Assembly: GCA_028287035.1 (NCBI GenBank)
Contig: JAQBQL010000211.1
Span: 1-33,300, forward strand
Length of the DNA stretch: 33,300 nt
Reading direction: 5' to 3'
Origin: Labilithrix sp.
GTDB taxonomy: Bacteria > Myxococcota > Polyangia > Polyangiales > Polyangiaceae
Shown here: positions 18,134 to 24,980 of the stretch, in pieces
How positions within the stretch are numbered: the first letter of the stretch is position 1
Layout: each line of letters starts with the position of its first letter
The notes under the pieces: model-generated
Told to the model about the DNA's origin: nothing
The model's database searches: none
The model's input: only the letters and a program-made list of their open reading frames with translations
Position numbers and translations under genes: made by a program

Positions 18134-18775
18134 ATGACGCCGCCGTCGGCACGCACGCGCTACTTGCTCCGGCCCACGTCGCCGGCGGATGCGCGCGCAC
18201 GCGGGGTGCCGCAGGTCCTCGTGTACGCCGCCCTTTCCGTGCTCGCGCTCACGGTGGCCGAGGCGCGGGGGCGGAGCCCGATCCAGCTCGCCGACGACGA
18301 GACCTGGCTCGCCGTCCCTCATCCGCTCGCCGGCCACGCGCTCAGCCTCGCGCTCGGCGCCGTGCTCGCCTACGTGACCGTGAAGGCGACGCCGCCGCTC
18401 GTGCGCCGCTCGGCCTGGGTGCGTGCGCTCCACGTCGACCTCCGGCCGGCGGTGCGCGGCGCCGGGTCCGGCACGCTGCTCGTGCTCGGCGTCGGCGGCG
18501 CGCTCGCCGAGGAGCTCCTCTTCCGGGGGATGCTCCTCACGGCAGTCGGGCTCGTACTGTCGTCCGTCGCGTTCGGTCTCCTCCACCAGACGCGCGGCCG
18601 CGGGCGATGGATCTGGGCGGCATGGGCGATCGTGATGGGCCTGTCGTTCGGCGCCATCTTCCTCGTGACGGGCAGTCTCCTCGGCGCGATCGTCGCGCAC
18701 GCCGCCATCAACGTGCGAAACCTGAGGTTCCTGCGCGACACCGAGCTGCCGGCGTCCCCCGCGCCTACTGCTTGA
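18134..18775 (+). CDS. CPBP family intramembrane metalloprotease (Abi/Rce1-like)
   Basis: A 213-residue, multi-pass membrane protein. The ATG at 18134 is preceded by GGAGGTGAGG, an excellent ribosome binding site; a much longer upstream open frame is only antisense to the HD-GYP gene. The CPBP motifs are present: AEELLFRG (125-132; Glu126, Glu127, Arg131), FGLLHQ (147-152; His151) and VAHAAINVRN (187-196; His189, Asn193). Such enzymes are thought to act as intramembrane glutamic or metallo-type proteases, or as self-immunity proteins. No bacteriocin-like gene is nearby, so a housekeeping or envelope role is more likely. It is divergent from the HD-GYP operon and overlaps the convergent secreted-protein gene by 11 bases. 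Confidence 0.88.
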   Translation: MTPPSARTRYLLRPTSPADARARGVPQVLVYAALSVLALTVAEARGRSPIQLADDETWLAVPHPLAGHALSLALGAVLAYVTVKATPPLVRRSAWVRALHVDLRPAVRGAGSGTLLVLGVGGALAEELLFRGMLLTAVGLVLSSVAFGLLHQTRGRGRWIWAAWAIVMGLSFGAIFLVTGSLLGAIVAHAAINVRNLRFLRDTELPASPAPTA

Positions 18776-19811
18776 CCGCGCGGTACGCGATGAAGTCGGG
18801 GCTGGAAGGGCCGAGCATCTGCCCTTCGTGCGTGCCCAGCTCGAACGCCACGAACTTCACGTAATAGGGGCTGGGCTCGCCGCCCGGTGAGCCGCCGCCC
18901 CAGTTCGTGATCGTGTACGTCGGCGCGTCGCCGGCGTTCCTCACGACCTCCTTGAGCGGCGTGTCGTAGTTGACGTGCGACATGCCCGAGAGCGGGGAGT
19001 AGAGGCGGCGCGAGAAGCCGCCGAACGGCTCGCCGGCCACGTCACGCAGGAGCAGGATCTGACCGGCGCCCTTGGCGGCGTCGAGGTCGAGCAGGTCCTC
19101 GGTGATCGTGTACGTCTCGAGCGTCGGCGTCGTCTTGCCCAGGTAGGTCACCGGCACCGGGATCGCCGAGCACACGCTGCGCGCGCCGCTCGACGCGCAG
19201 CCGCCCATGCTGTTGGGGTTCAGCGCGCCCCACGCGATGTTGGCGAGCGAGAAGAACGAGCTGATGACGACCTCGTCACCATCGGCGATGGTGACCGGCC
19301 CGGGCAGCGGGAGCGTCGTGGAGCAGCCGGCGAACGCGAGCGGCGCGGGGCCGGCGAGCGACGCGTCGAGGGACAGGAAGCCGTCGTCGCCCGCGGTCGT
19401 GTGGTACGTGCTGCCGGCGAGGTCGACGACGCCGCTGACGAGCACGGTGTACGACGAGGCGCCCCGGTCGCACGTGTCGAACGTGACGTGGTCGTAGGTG
19501 CCGGGCGCGACCGCGACGGGAGCCGTGAAGAGCGCGGCGAGCGCCGCGTCGTTCGCCATGTCGACCAGGCAGGCCGCCGCGGTCGAGGTCGGCGGTCCGG
19601 CGTCGGGCATGTCGCCAGCCGCGTCGGCCGCGCACCGGTAGAGCATCGTGTCCCTCGAGGGATCCGCTCCGCCGAGCCGGACGCCGTGGAGCGGCACCTC
19701 GAGCGCGGTGGGCGTGAAGCTGTTCTCGCCGTGGGCCGCGTCGGCGCGCGAAGGGACGGCGAGCGCGAAGGCGGCGAGCGCGGCGCCGGCGAGGAGGCGG
19801 AAGGCCTTCAT
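18765..19811 (-). CDS. Secreted protein of unknown function
   Basis: A 348-residue protein with a clear Sec signal peptide (MKAF..., hydrophobic 5-20, probable cleavage after ADA near residue 25). The mature part is beta-rich and has several cysteines (near 60, 80, 110, 160 and a CASSGARSVCS pair), suggesting disulfides in the envelope or outside the cell. The segment FVAFELGTHEGQMLG near the C-terminus and the repeated Thr-Tyr-Thr-Ile pattern do not match any family I recognise. The ATG at 19811 follows the stop of the small lipoprotein gene by one base (TGAGATG), with GAGG upstream, so the pair is an operon. Its stop overlaps the CPBP gene on the opposite strand. Confidence 0.78.
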   Translation of the reverse strand: MKAFRLLAGAALAAFALAVPSRADAAHGENSFTPTALEVPLHGVRLGGADPSRDTMLYRCAADAAGDMPDAGPPTSTAAACLVDMANDAALAALFTAPVAVAPGTYDHVTFDTCDRGASSYTVLVSGVVDLAGSTYHTTAGDDGFLSLDASLAGPAPLAFAGCSTTLPLPGPVTIADGDEVVISSFFSLANIAWGALNPNSMGGCASSGARSVCSAIPVPVTYLGKTTPTLETYTITEDLLDLDAAKGAGQILLLRDVAGEPFGGFSRRLYSPLSGMSHVNYDTPLKEVVRNAGDAPTYTITNWGGGSPGGEPSPYYVKFVAFELGTHEGQMLGPSSPDFIAYRAVKQ

Positions 19812-19812
19812 C

Positions 19813-20049
19813 TCAGTTCACCCTCTTCAGCGAGAACGAGACCCTGGCAGTCCTCGGAGAACCGCCCGTCGTCCCGCTCGATCCGCCGCCGCCGTTGCCG
19901 CCCGTGCCGGCTCCGGTGCCGCCGGGCCCGCCGGTCGCGGTCGGCGCGGGGCCACTGCCCTGCCCGCCCGGAGCGTCCCCCGCCGTACACCCGCTGCTCG
20001 CGGCAGCGATCCCCAGGACGACCATTCCCACCCATGCATGGCGCATCAT
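19813..20049 (-). CDS. Small Gly-rich lipoprotein
   Basis: A 78-residue peptide starting at ATG 20049 (a second ATG follows directly at 20046). The N-terminus is a lipoprotein signal (MRHAW, hydrophobic segment, lipobox SSGC with the lipidated Cys near residue 20). The mature part is mostly Gly/Thr/Pro/Ala (for example PGGTGAGTGGNGGGGSSGT) and ends in a short basic strand (RVSFSLKRVN). Such a low-complexity tether would place its short C-terminus away from the membrane. It is coupled to the downstream 348-residue secreted protein, so they may act together. Function unknown. Confidence 0.65.
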   Translation of the reverse strand: MMRHAWVGMVVLGIAAASSGCTAGDAPGGQGSGPAPTATGGPGGTGAGTGGNGGGGSSGTTGGSPRTARVSFSLKRVN

Positions 20050-20141
20050 GATGCCGATAACGACGCTCGGGCGGATTCCTGAAGGCCCCACGTCGGCGAG
20101 CCGGCCGTGCGCGCCGGCGTCCTCGTGCTACGGCTCTCCGC

Positions 20142-21161
20142 GTGCGACGCGCGATGCTCTCCTTGGTCCTCGTGATGCTGCCCCTGGCGGCCGCGGCTGG
20201 CGCCTGCGGATCCCTGAAGGACGCCGGCGACGACCCGCCTGGCAGCAGCGATGGCGGCCCGGACGCGCGCGCCGCGGACATCCCGGAGGGCGGCGCCGAG
20301 GCCGGGCACCCCGAAGGTGGCGAGAGCGAGGCCGGGCCGAGCACCGGGATGGGCAACGGGGACCCGCGCTGGGTGCAGGGCCGCGTCCCCGCCGACGCTC
20401 CGGCGCCCTCCGACTTCACCATCACGAACGGGGCGGACGGCGCGGTCGTCACCGACAAGGTCACCGGCGTGCAGTGGCAGGACCGCATCCCCGGCACCAC
20501 CACGAGCTACGCGCTGGCGCTGAGCTACTGCGAGGACCTCGTGTACGACGGGCTCACCGACTGGAGGATCCCGACGCGCTGGGAGATGATCTCGGCGATG
20601 AGCCTGTCGACCACGTTCGACGAGTCCCAGCTCACGAACGGCGCGTTCTCGGCTCCGCCGGGCGGCGCCGGGCAGTACAACTACTGGACCTCGTCGGCCT
20701 ACGCGGACGTGTCCGGCGACGTGTGGATCATCAACACCGCGGGTACGCAGTCGTACGCGCGGACCGACAAGGCCGCGGTCCGCTGCGTGCGTGGCGGTCC
20801 GCTCCCGGCCCCGAAGAGCCCGCTCTACGATCTCTCCGACGTCGAGGTCGTGCACGATCTGACGACCGGCCTCTACTGGGAGCGCACGCCCTCGGGCGAC
20901 GCGACGTCGCTCGCCGACGCGACCGCGCGCTGCGGGCTCGTGCAGCTGGCCGGCCGGAAGGCGCGCCTGCCGGCCGTGAAGGAGCTCGCGAGCCTCGTCG
21001 ACGAGACGCGCGCGAACCCGGCGCTCGACGGCGCGCTCGGGGCGTATCCGGTGCGGATGTTCACCACGAACCCGCAGTGGACGGTCGACTTCGCGAGCGG
21101 CTCACTCATCCAGGGTCCGGCGACCCACAGCTACTACGCGCGGTGCGTCGCCGGTCCCTGA
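20142..21161 (+). CDS. Lipoprotein with two DUF1566 (Lcl C-terminal) domains
   Basis: A 339-residue exported protein starting at GTG 20142; ATG 20154 is possible, but the GTG keeps the basic MRRAM start. The signal ends near AGAC, with Cys22 a likely lipidation site, followed by a Gly/Glu/Pro-rich linker (about 27-75). Domain 1 (about 99-218) shows the DUF1566 pattern: VTGVQWQD, the YCEDL...GLTDWRIPTRWEM block (129-149), YNYWTSSAY (179-187) and AAVRCVRGG (211-219). A second, more divergent copy (about 237-336) has TTGLYWERT (241-249), ARLPAVKEL (274-282) and SYYARCVAG (330-338). The Lcl C-terminal domain occurs in collagen-like surface adhesins of Legionella, so a cell-surface binding role is plausible. 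It is a lone gene, convergent with the zinc-ribbon kinase. Confidence 0.82.
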   Translation: MRRAMLSLVLVMLPLAAAAGACGSLKDAGDDPPGSSDGGPDARAADIPEGGAEAGHPEGGESEAGPSTGMGNGDPRWVQGRVPADAPAPSDFTITNGADGAVVTDKVTGVQWQDRIPGTTTSYALALSYCEDLVYDGLTDWRIPTRWEMISAMSLSTTFDESQLTNGAFSAPPGGAGQYNYWTSSAYADVSGDVWIINTAGTQSYARTDKAAVRCVRGGPLPAPKSPLYDLSDVEVVHDLTTGLYWERTPSGDATSLADATARCGLVQLAGRKARLPAVKELASLVDETRANPALDGALGAYPVRMFTTNPQWTVDFASGSLIQGPATHSYYARCVAGP

Positions 21162-21168
21162 GCCGCGG

Positions 21169-22917
21169 TCAGCCGGCCTTCTGGAGCATGCCGAAGCCGT
21201 CGTCGATGGTGCGCACGATCTCGGATGTCAGGCGGCGCAGCGCCGAGAGCGCGCCCTCGAGCTGACCGGTCGCGGTGACGACATCCCGCTCGAACGTCTC
21301 GTTCTTGGCGTCGAGCTGACGCTGCAGCGCCTCGAGCTGGTACGCGAGGTCGGCGTCCGCCTGCGCGGCGCGTTGCTCCTCCTGGATGAGCGCCTCGACC
21401 TCCCACGCGCGCGGATCGTGCCCCGAGCCCACGCCCGGGTTGTCGCGAGCGTCGCGCGCGTCGCGGATGTCGCTGCCGTGCGCGAACGACTCGGACGAGG
21501 GGATCGGGCTGCCCGCCCCCTGGATGGCGCGCTGCAGGGCGTAGCGACGCGCGCGCATCTGATCGAGGTGCGCGCGCTCGCGCGAGCGATCGTGCACGAG
21601 CGTGTCGATGGCGTGGCCGAGGTTCGTGCGGAAGTCGCGGCCGGTCGCCTCGAGGCGGTCGACGCGCGCCTGCAGCTCGCTGACCCACTTCGCGGCGCGC
21701 TCGACGCGCGGCACCATCTCGCCGGCCACCATCGCGAGCTCCGAGGCGCGCCCCGCGGCGAGCGCGTGCGGTCCGCCCCGCCGGCGCGCCGCGGCGATGT
21801 TGGACTCGAGATCGGCGAGCGCGCTCGACCAGCGTGAGCTCATCTCGTGCGTGATCGGCCCGAGCCGGACGCTCTCGACGTCGCCGGGGAGCGCCGTCTT
21901 CATGTCGATCTGGGTGACCAGGGGATCGCGCGCCTCGGGCGGCAGCACCGAGACGCCGCGCGCCGGCAGCGCCGAGGGCCGGTCGGCGAAGCGCCGCACG
22001 ATGTCCGCAAAGGCGTCGTGCACCGCGAAGGCATCGTGCGGGCGCTCGTCCGGGCTCCGCGCGAGGCAGCGGAGGAGGAGCGACTCGAGGTCGGGCGGCA
22101 GCCCGTCGATCCGCTGGCTCGGCGGGATCGGCGCCGAGGTGAGCGGCTTCAGGAGCAGCTCGGACTGTCCCTTGCCGTCGAACGGGAGGACCCCGGTGAT
22201 CATCTCGTAGACGACCACCGCGAGCGAATAGATGTCGGAGCGGCCGTCGATGCCGAGCCCGCCCACGTACTCGGGCGCGATGTAGCCGGGCGTCCCGAAG
22301 AGCTGCTCGTTCAGCGTGAGCGAGGGCTCGCCGGTCACCTTCGCGATGCCGAAGTCGGTGAGCTTCACGAGCTCGGACTCCGTGTCCTCCGGCGTGCGCT
22401 GCACGAGCAGGATGTTCTCGGGCTTCAGATCCCGGTGGATGACGCCCATCTGGTGGGTGCGGGCGAGCGCGTTCGCCACCTGCATGCCGATGCGGAGCGC
22501 GCGCGGCCACGGCACCCGGCCGCGCTGGATGGTGGCGAGCAGCGACTCGCCCTCCACGAACTCCATGACGAGATACGCGATGCCGTCGGACTCGCCGACG
22601 TCGGTGATCTCGACGATGTTCTCGTGGTTGATGCGGTTGACGGCGCGCGCCTCACGGAGGAAGCGTTCGCGGTGCTCGGTGATGAGCGACAGCTCGGGGC
22701 GCAGGATCTTGATCGCGCTCAGCCGGGCGATGAGCTCGTGGCGCGCGAGGTACACGACCGACATCCCGCCGGCGCCGAGGCGACGGATGAGGCGGTAGCG
22801 CGCCGCGATGGTGCGGCCGAGGAACCGGTCCTTGACCTTCTCGAGCGCGAGCCCGTCGTGCGGACAGAAGGCCGCATCGTCACCGAACAGATCGGAGCAA
22901 CGCGGACAGAACTTCAC
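21169..22917 (-). CDS. Zinc-ribbon Ser/Thr protein kinase with C-terminal coiled coil
   Basis: A 582-residue protein starting at GTG 22917. The N-terminal CPRC...FCPHDG (Cys4, Cys7, Cys18, with His20 and Asp21) is a short zinc-ribbon common in myxobacterial kinases. The kinase domain (about 41-310) is canonical: GAGGMSVVYLA (48-58), Lys70, HRDLKPEN (Asp163), DFG (188-190) and APE (214-216). Residues about 370-582 are helical and charged, with long stretches suited to coiled coils (for example QLEALQRQLDAKNETFERD), and no transmembrane helix is visible. It may sit in a cytoplasmic complex. The DUF2752 gene ends 21 bases upstream on the same strand, suggesting co-transcription. Substrates unknown. 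Confidence 0.9.
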   Translation of the reverse strand: MKFCPRCSDLFGDDAAFCPHDGLALEKVKDRFLGRTIAARYRLIRRLGAGGMSVVYLARHELIARLSAIKILRPELSLITEHRERFLREARAVNRINHENIVEITDVGESDGIAYLVMEFVEGESLLATIQRGRVPWPRALRIGMQVANALARTHQMGVIHRDLKPENILLVQRTPEDTESELVKLTDFGIAKVTGEPSLTLNEQLFGTPGYIAPEYVGGLGIDGRSDIYSLAVVVYEMITGVLPFDGKGQSELLLKPLTSAPIPPSQRIDGLPPDLESLLLRCLARSPDERPHDAFAVHDAFADIVRRFADRPSALPARGVSVLPPEARDPLVTQIDMKTALPGDVESVRLGPITHEMSSRWSSALADLESNIAAARRRGGPHALAAGRASELAMVAGEMVPRVERAAKWVSELQARVDRLEATGRDFRTNLGHAIDTLVHDRSRERAHLDQMRARRYALQRAIQGAGSPIPSSESFAHGSDIRDARDARDNPGVGSGHDPRAWEVEALIQEEQRAAQADADLAYQLEALQRQLDAKNETFERDVVTATGQLEGALSALRRLTSEIVRTIDDGFGMLQKAG

Positions 22918-22938
22918 GCCCGGGAGGCTATCAGGGTT

Positions 22939-23376
22939 TCAGACCGGAACGGGACCGCCCAGAAACCCACCGAAACGCGCGATCCAGAGCGCGAGCTCCA
23001 GGACGCCGACCACGACGCCGGCGCGCGCGAGGAGGATCCCCGACCGCCCGTGCGCCACCCCGCGGAACGTGCCGGTGCGGAGGAGCGAGACGTACGCCTG
23101 CACGAGGACGATGCCGAGGAGCGCGCTCATGAGCGGCGCGAGGGGGTTGAAGCGCAGGTACGAGTCGAGGTCTCCGTGCGCGAGGGCGAGCATCGAACGC
23201 GTGGAGCCGCATCCGGGGCAAGGCGTGCCGAAGATCTTGGCGAAGCCGCACGGGACGTGCCCCGAGCCGAGCACGCTGACCGCGCCGGCCAGCGCGAGCG
23301 TGAAGATCGCGGCGCGCCGCAGACGGACGGCTCGGCTCGGCAGCGGCGCGAGCGCAGGCGCGTTTGGGTTTGGCAT
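22939..23376 (-). CDS. DUF2752 membrane protein
   Basis: A 145-residue protein with three hydrophobic segments (about 22-40, 82-100 and 115-135). The family signature CPGCGSTRSMLALAHGD (53-69) followed by NPLAP (77-81) is well conserved; a further Cys43 lies at GHVPCG. I start at ATG 23376, since the only start further upstream is a poor TTG at 23421. DUF2752 proteins are small membrane proteins of unknown role, often beside CD225 or TM2-domain genes. Here the CD225 gene starts 39 bases away on the opposite strand, so the two share a promoter region. The kinase gene lies directly downstream. Confidence 0.88.
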   Translation of the reverse strand: MPNPNAPALAPLPSRAVRLRRAAIFTLALAGAVSVLGSGHVPCGFAKIFGTPCPGCGSTRSMLALAHGDLDSYLRFNPLAPLMSALLGIVLVQAYVSLLRTGTFRGVAHGRSGILLARAGVVVGVLELALWIARFGGFLGGPVPV

Positions 23377-23414
23377 CGCGGACAACGGGTGCAATCCTGC
23401 GTCGGCCCGCGATG

Positions 23415-23996
23415 ATGTCAAACCAAGCAGCAGGTCCCACGGTCGGAAGCGGAATCCAGGCGGCAGGCGGCTACGGGCCGCCCGGCGGCTACGGGGGCCC
23501 TCCGCCCGGCGGCGGCTATCCGCCCGGCGGCGGCTATCCGCCCGGCGGCGGCGGTTATCCGCCCGGCGGCGGCTATCCGCCCGGCGGAGGCGGCTTCGGT
23601 GGGCCTCCGCAACAGCCGCCGGGCGGCTTCGGTCCGCCGGGTGGCTTCGGTCCTCCCGGCGGCGGTCCCCCCGGCGGCGGCCCCCCGGGCGGGTTCGGCC
23701 CTCCCGGCGGCTTCCCTCCGGGCGGTCCGATGCTGCCCGCGGGCGAGGTCAACACGACCCTCCCGCTCATCCTCAACATCGTCGCCGCCGTCACCTGCGG
23801 CGCCGGCTGCGTCACGTTCATCCTCTCGGTGGTGGGCATCGTGTTCGCCGTGCAGGGCGGCAACGCGAAGAACGCCGGCGACCTCGCGACCGCGCAGGCC
23901 AAGGCGAAGACCTCGATGCTGATGTTCTTCATCACGCTCGTGCTCGGCATCGTGGGCGGCGTCATCGGCGCCATCATCCGCGTGATGAACAGCTGA
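23415..23996 (+). CDS. Gly/Pro-rich CD225 (dispanin-like) membrane protein
   Basis: A 193-residue protein starting at ATG 23415 (ATG 23412 directly before it is equally possible). Residues about 17-108 are a Gly/Pro/Tyr/Phe-rich tail made of GGYPPGG and GGFGPPG repeats. Residues 113-190 match the two-helix CD225 layout: LPLILNIVAAVTCGAGCVTF (membrane helix with Cys128 and Cys132 where family members carry lipidated cysteines), a short loop with GDLATAQAKAKTS (155-167), then a second helix (about 168-188). CD225 proteins include vertebrate IFITMs, but bacterial ones are uncharacterised. The tail resembles disordered, phase-separating or membrane-associating segments. It shares a promoter region with the DUF2752 gene and converges on the zincin gene. 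Confidence 0.8.
   Translation: MSNQAAGPTVGSGIQAAGGYGPPGGYGGPPPGGGYPPGGGYPPGGGGYPPGGGYPPGGGGFGGPPQQPPGGFGPPGGFGPPGGGPPGGGPPGGFGPPGGFPPGGPMLPAGEVNTTLPLILNIVAAVTCGAGCVTFILSVVGIVFAVQGGNAKNAGDLATAQAKAKTSMLMFFITLVLGIVGGVIGAIIRVMNS
23511..23585 (+). repeat. Four-copy 18/21-bp tandem repeat encoding GGYPPG units
   Basis: Three copies of an 18-base unit (ggcggctatccgcccggc) and one 21-base variant with an added glycine codon stand head to tail in the CD225 gene. All keep the reading frame, so copy-number changes would alter only the tail length. Confidence 0.85.
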
Positions 23997-24003
23997 AGGC
24001 GCG

Positions 24004-24804
24004 CTACTCGGCCCAGCCGATCTCGCGTGCCGTGAGCGGCCCGACCGCGACCTCGGCGAGGCTCTCCGGCACCCGCTCCGCCTCGGCGGACACGGGCCGG
24101 TCGCGCGCCATGATCTCCGCGAACCGCTGCGGGTAGCGCGGCTCGCGCGCGGGCTCGGCGAGGCCGTCCGGGATGCGCGTCCGTCCTGCGGCGTCGTACT
24201 TGTCGGTCGCCCCGAGCGTGTGCAGCAGCTCGTGGGTCGCCACGACGAGCGGCAGATGCGCGCCCGCCGCGTCGGCATCGAGCTCGAGCTCCACGATGCC
24301 CACGCGGCCGCCTTGCTCGCTCCGTCCCTCGACCAGCGTACGGAGCTCCTGCCGGGGCCTCCGCACAGCGAGGTAGATGCGGCTGTCGTAGAGCGACGGC
24401 TCGACGCCGGCGCGCGCGTCCACGTCCTTCACCCATCGCCACTGGGCGTACGCGTACGACGCGAGATCGAGCGCGCCGTCGCCGGACGGCCCAGGTGGCG
24501 GCGCCGCCCCGGCAACCGGTCCGACCAGGCGGAAGCGAAAGGGAGCGAGCGAGCCCGGGTGGTACCGCGCATGCTCCGCGGTGAGCCGCGCCTCGAGCCC
24601 GGGAAGCCCGTCGCGAACGGCCTCGGTCGCCGCCGCGTCCACCGCCTCCACCGTCACCACCACGATCGCCACGTCGAGCGTGCGGGTCCAAGCGTTTCGC
24701 TCGCGCCGCTGGCGACGGTCCTGCACCGCCCAGAGCACGACGCCGAAGAGCACGAGCAGCAGCAACGCGACGCGCACGCGGAAGAACCAGGAACGCTTCG
24801 CCAC
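24004..24804 (-). CDS. Membrane-anchored zincin protease with snapalysin-like HExxHxxGxxD site
   Basis: A 266-residue protein starting at GTG 24804, which puts a basic MAKRSWFFRVR directly before one membrane helix (about 12-27). ATG 24888 would add 28 residues with no signal character. The rest is predicted to be periplasmic or external. Residues 187-204 (VVATHELLHTLGATDKYD) carry HELLHTLGATD: His191, Glu192 and His195 plus Asp201 as third zinc ligand, the arrangement known from snapalysin (peptidase M7). A Met-turn-like EIMA lies at 230-233, as expected for metzincins. The remaining sequence does not obviously match M7. Substrate unknown. The gene is convergent with the CD225 gene and divergent from the Cys-rich lipoprotein gene. 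Confidence 0.8.
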   Translation of the reverse strand: MAKRSWFFRVRVALLLLVLFGVVLWAVQDRRQRRERNAWTRTLDVAIVVVTVEAVDAAATEAVRDGLPGLEARLTAEHARYHPGSLAPFRFRLVGPVAGAAPPPGPSGDGALDLASYAYAQWRWVKDVDARAGVEPSLYDSRIYLAVRRPRQELRTLVEGRSEQGGRVGIVELELDADAAGAHLPLVVATHELLHTLGATDKYDAAGRTRIPDGLAEPAREPRYPQRFAEIMARDRPVSAEAERVPESLAEVAVGPLTAREIGWAE

Positions 24805-24980
24805 GCCCGCGAGGGTAGCGAAAGGTGTCACGAAGCGCGCTCCCTCGCCTCGCCCACGATCGCCTCCGAGGTGCGAGCGGACCTTCATTAAGCGCGCGCA
24901 GCCGGCGTGCTGACCCCAGAAATGACGCGACAGATGCGCGAGCACCTGATTCGATCCACACTGCCCGGGAGCCCGAAGGA

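Noticed and set aside
18134..18775. CPBP protease as a bacteriocin immunity or phage-defence gene
   Set aside because: No small secreted peptide, toxin or defence gene is adjacent, so the neighbourhood gives no support for that role.
20100..20118. GCCGGC repeat pair upstream of the DUF1566 gene
   Set aside because: A six-base self-palindromic word repeated nearby is common at this G+C level and forms only a short stem.
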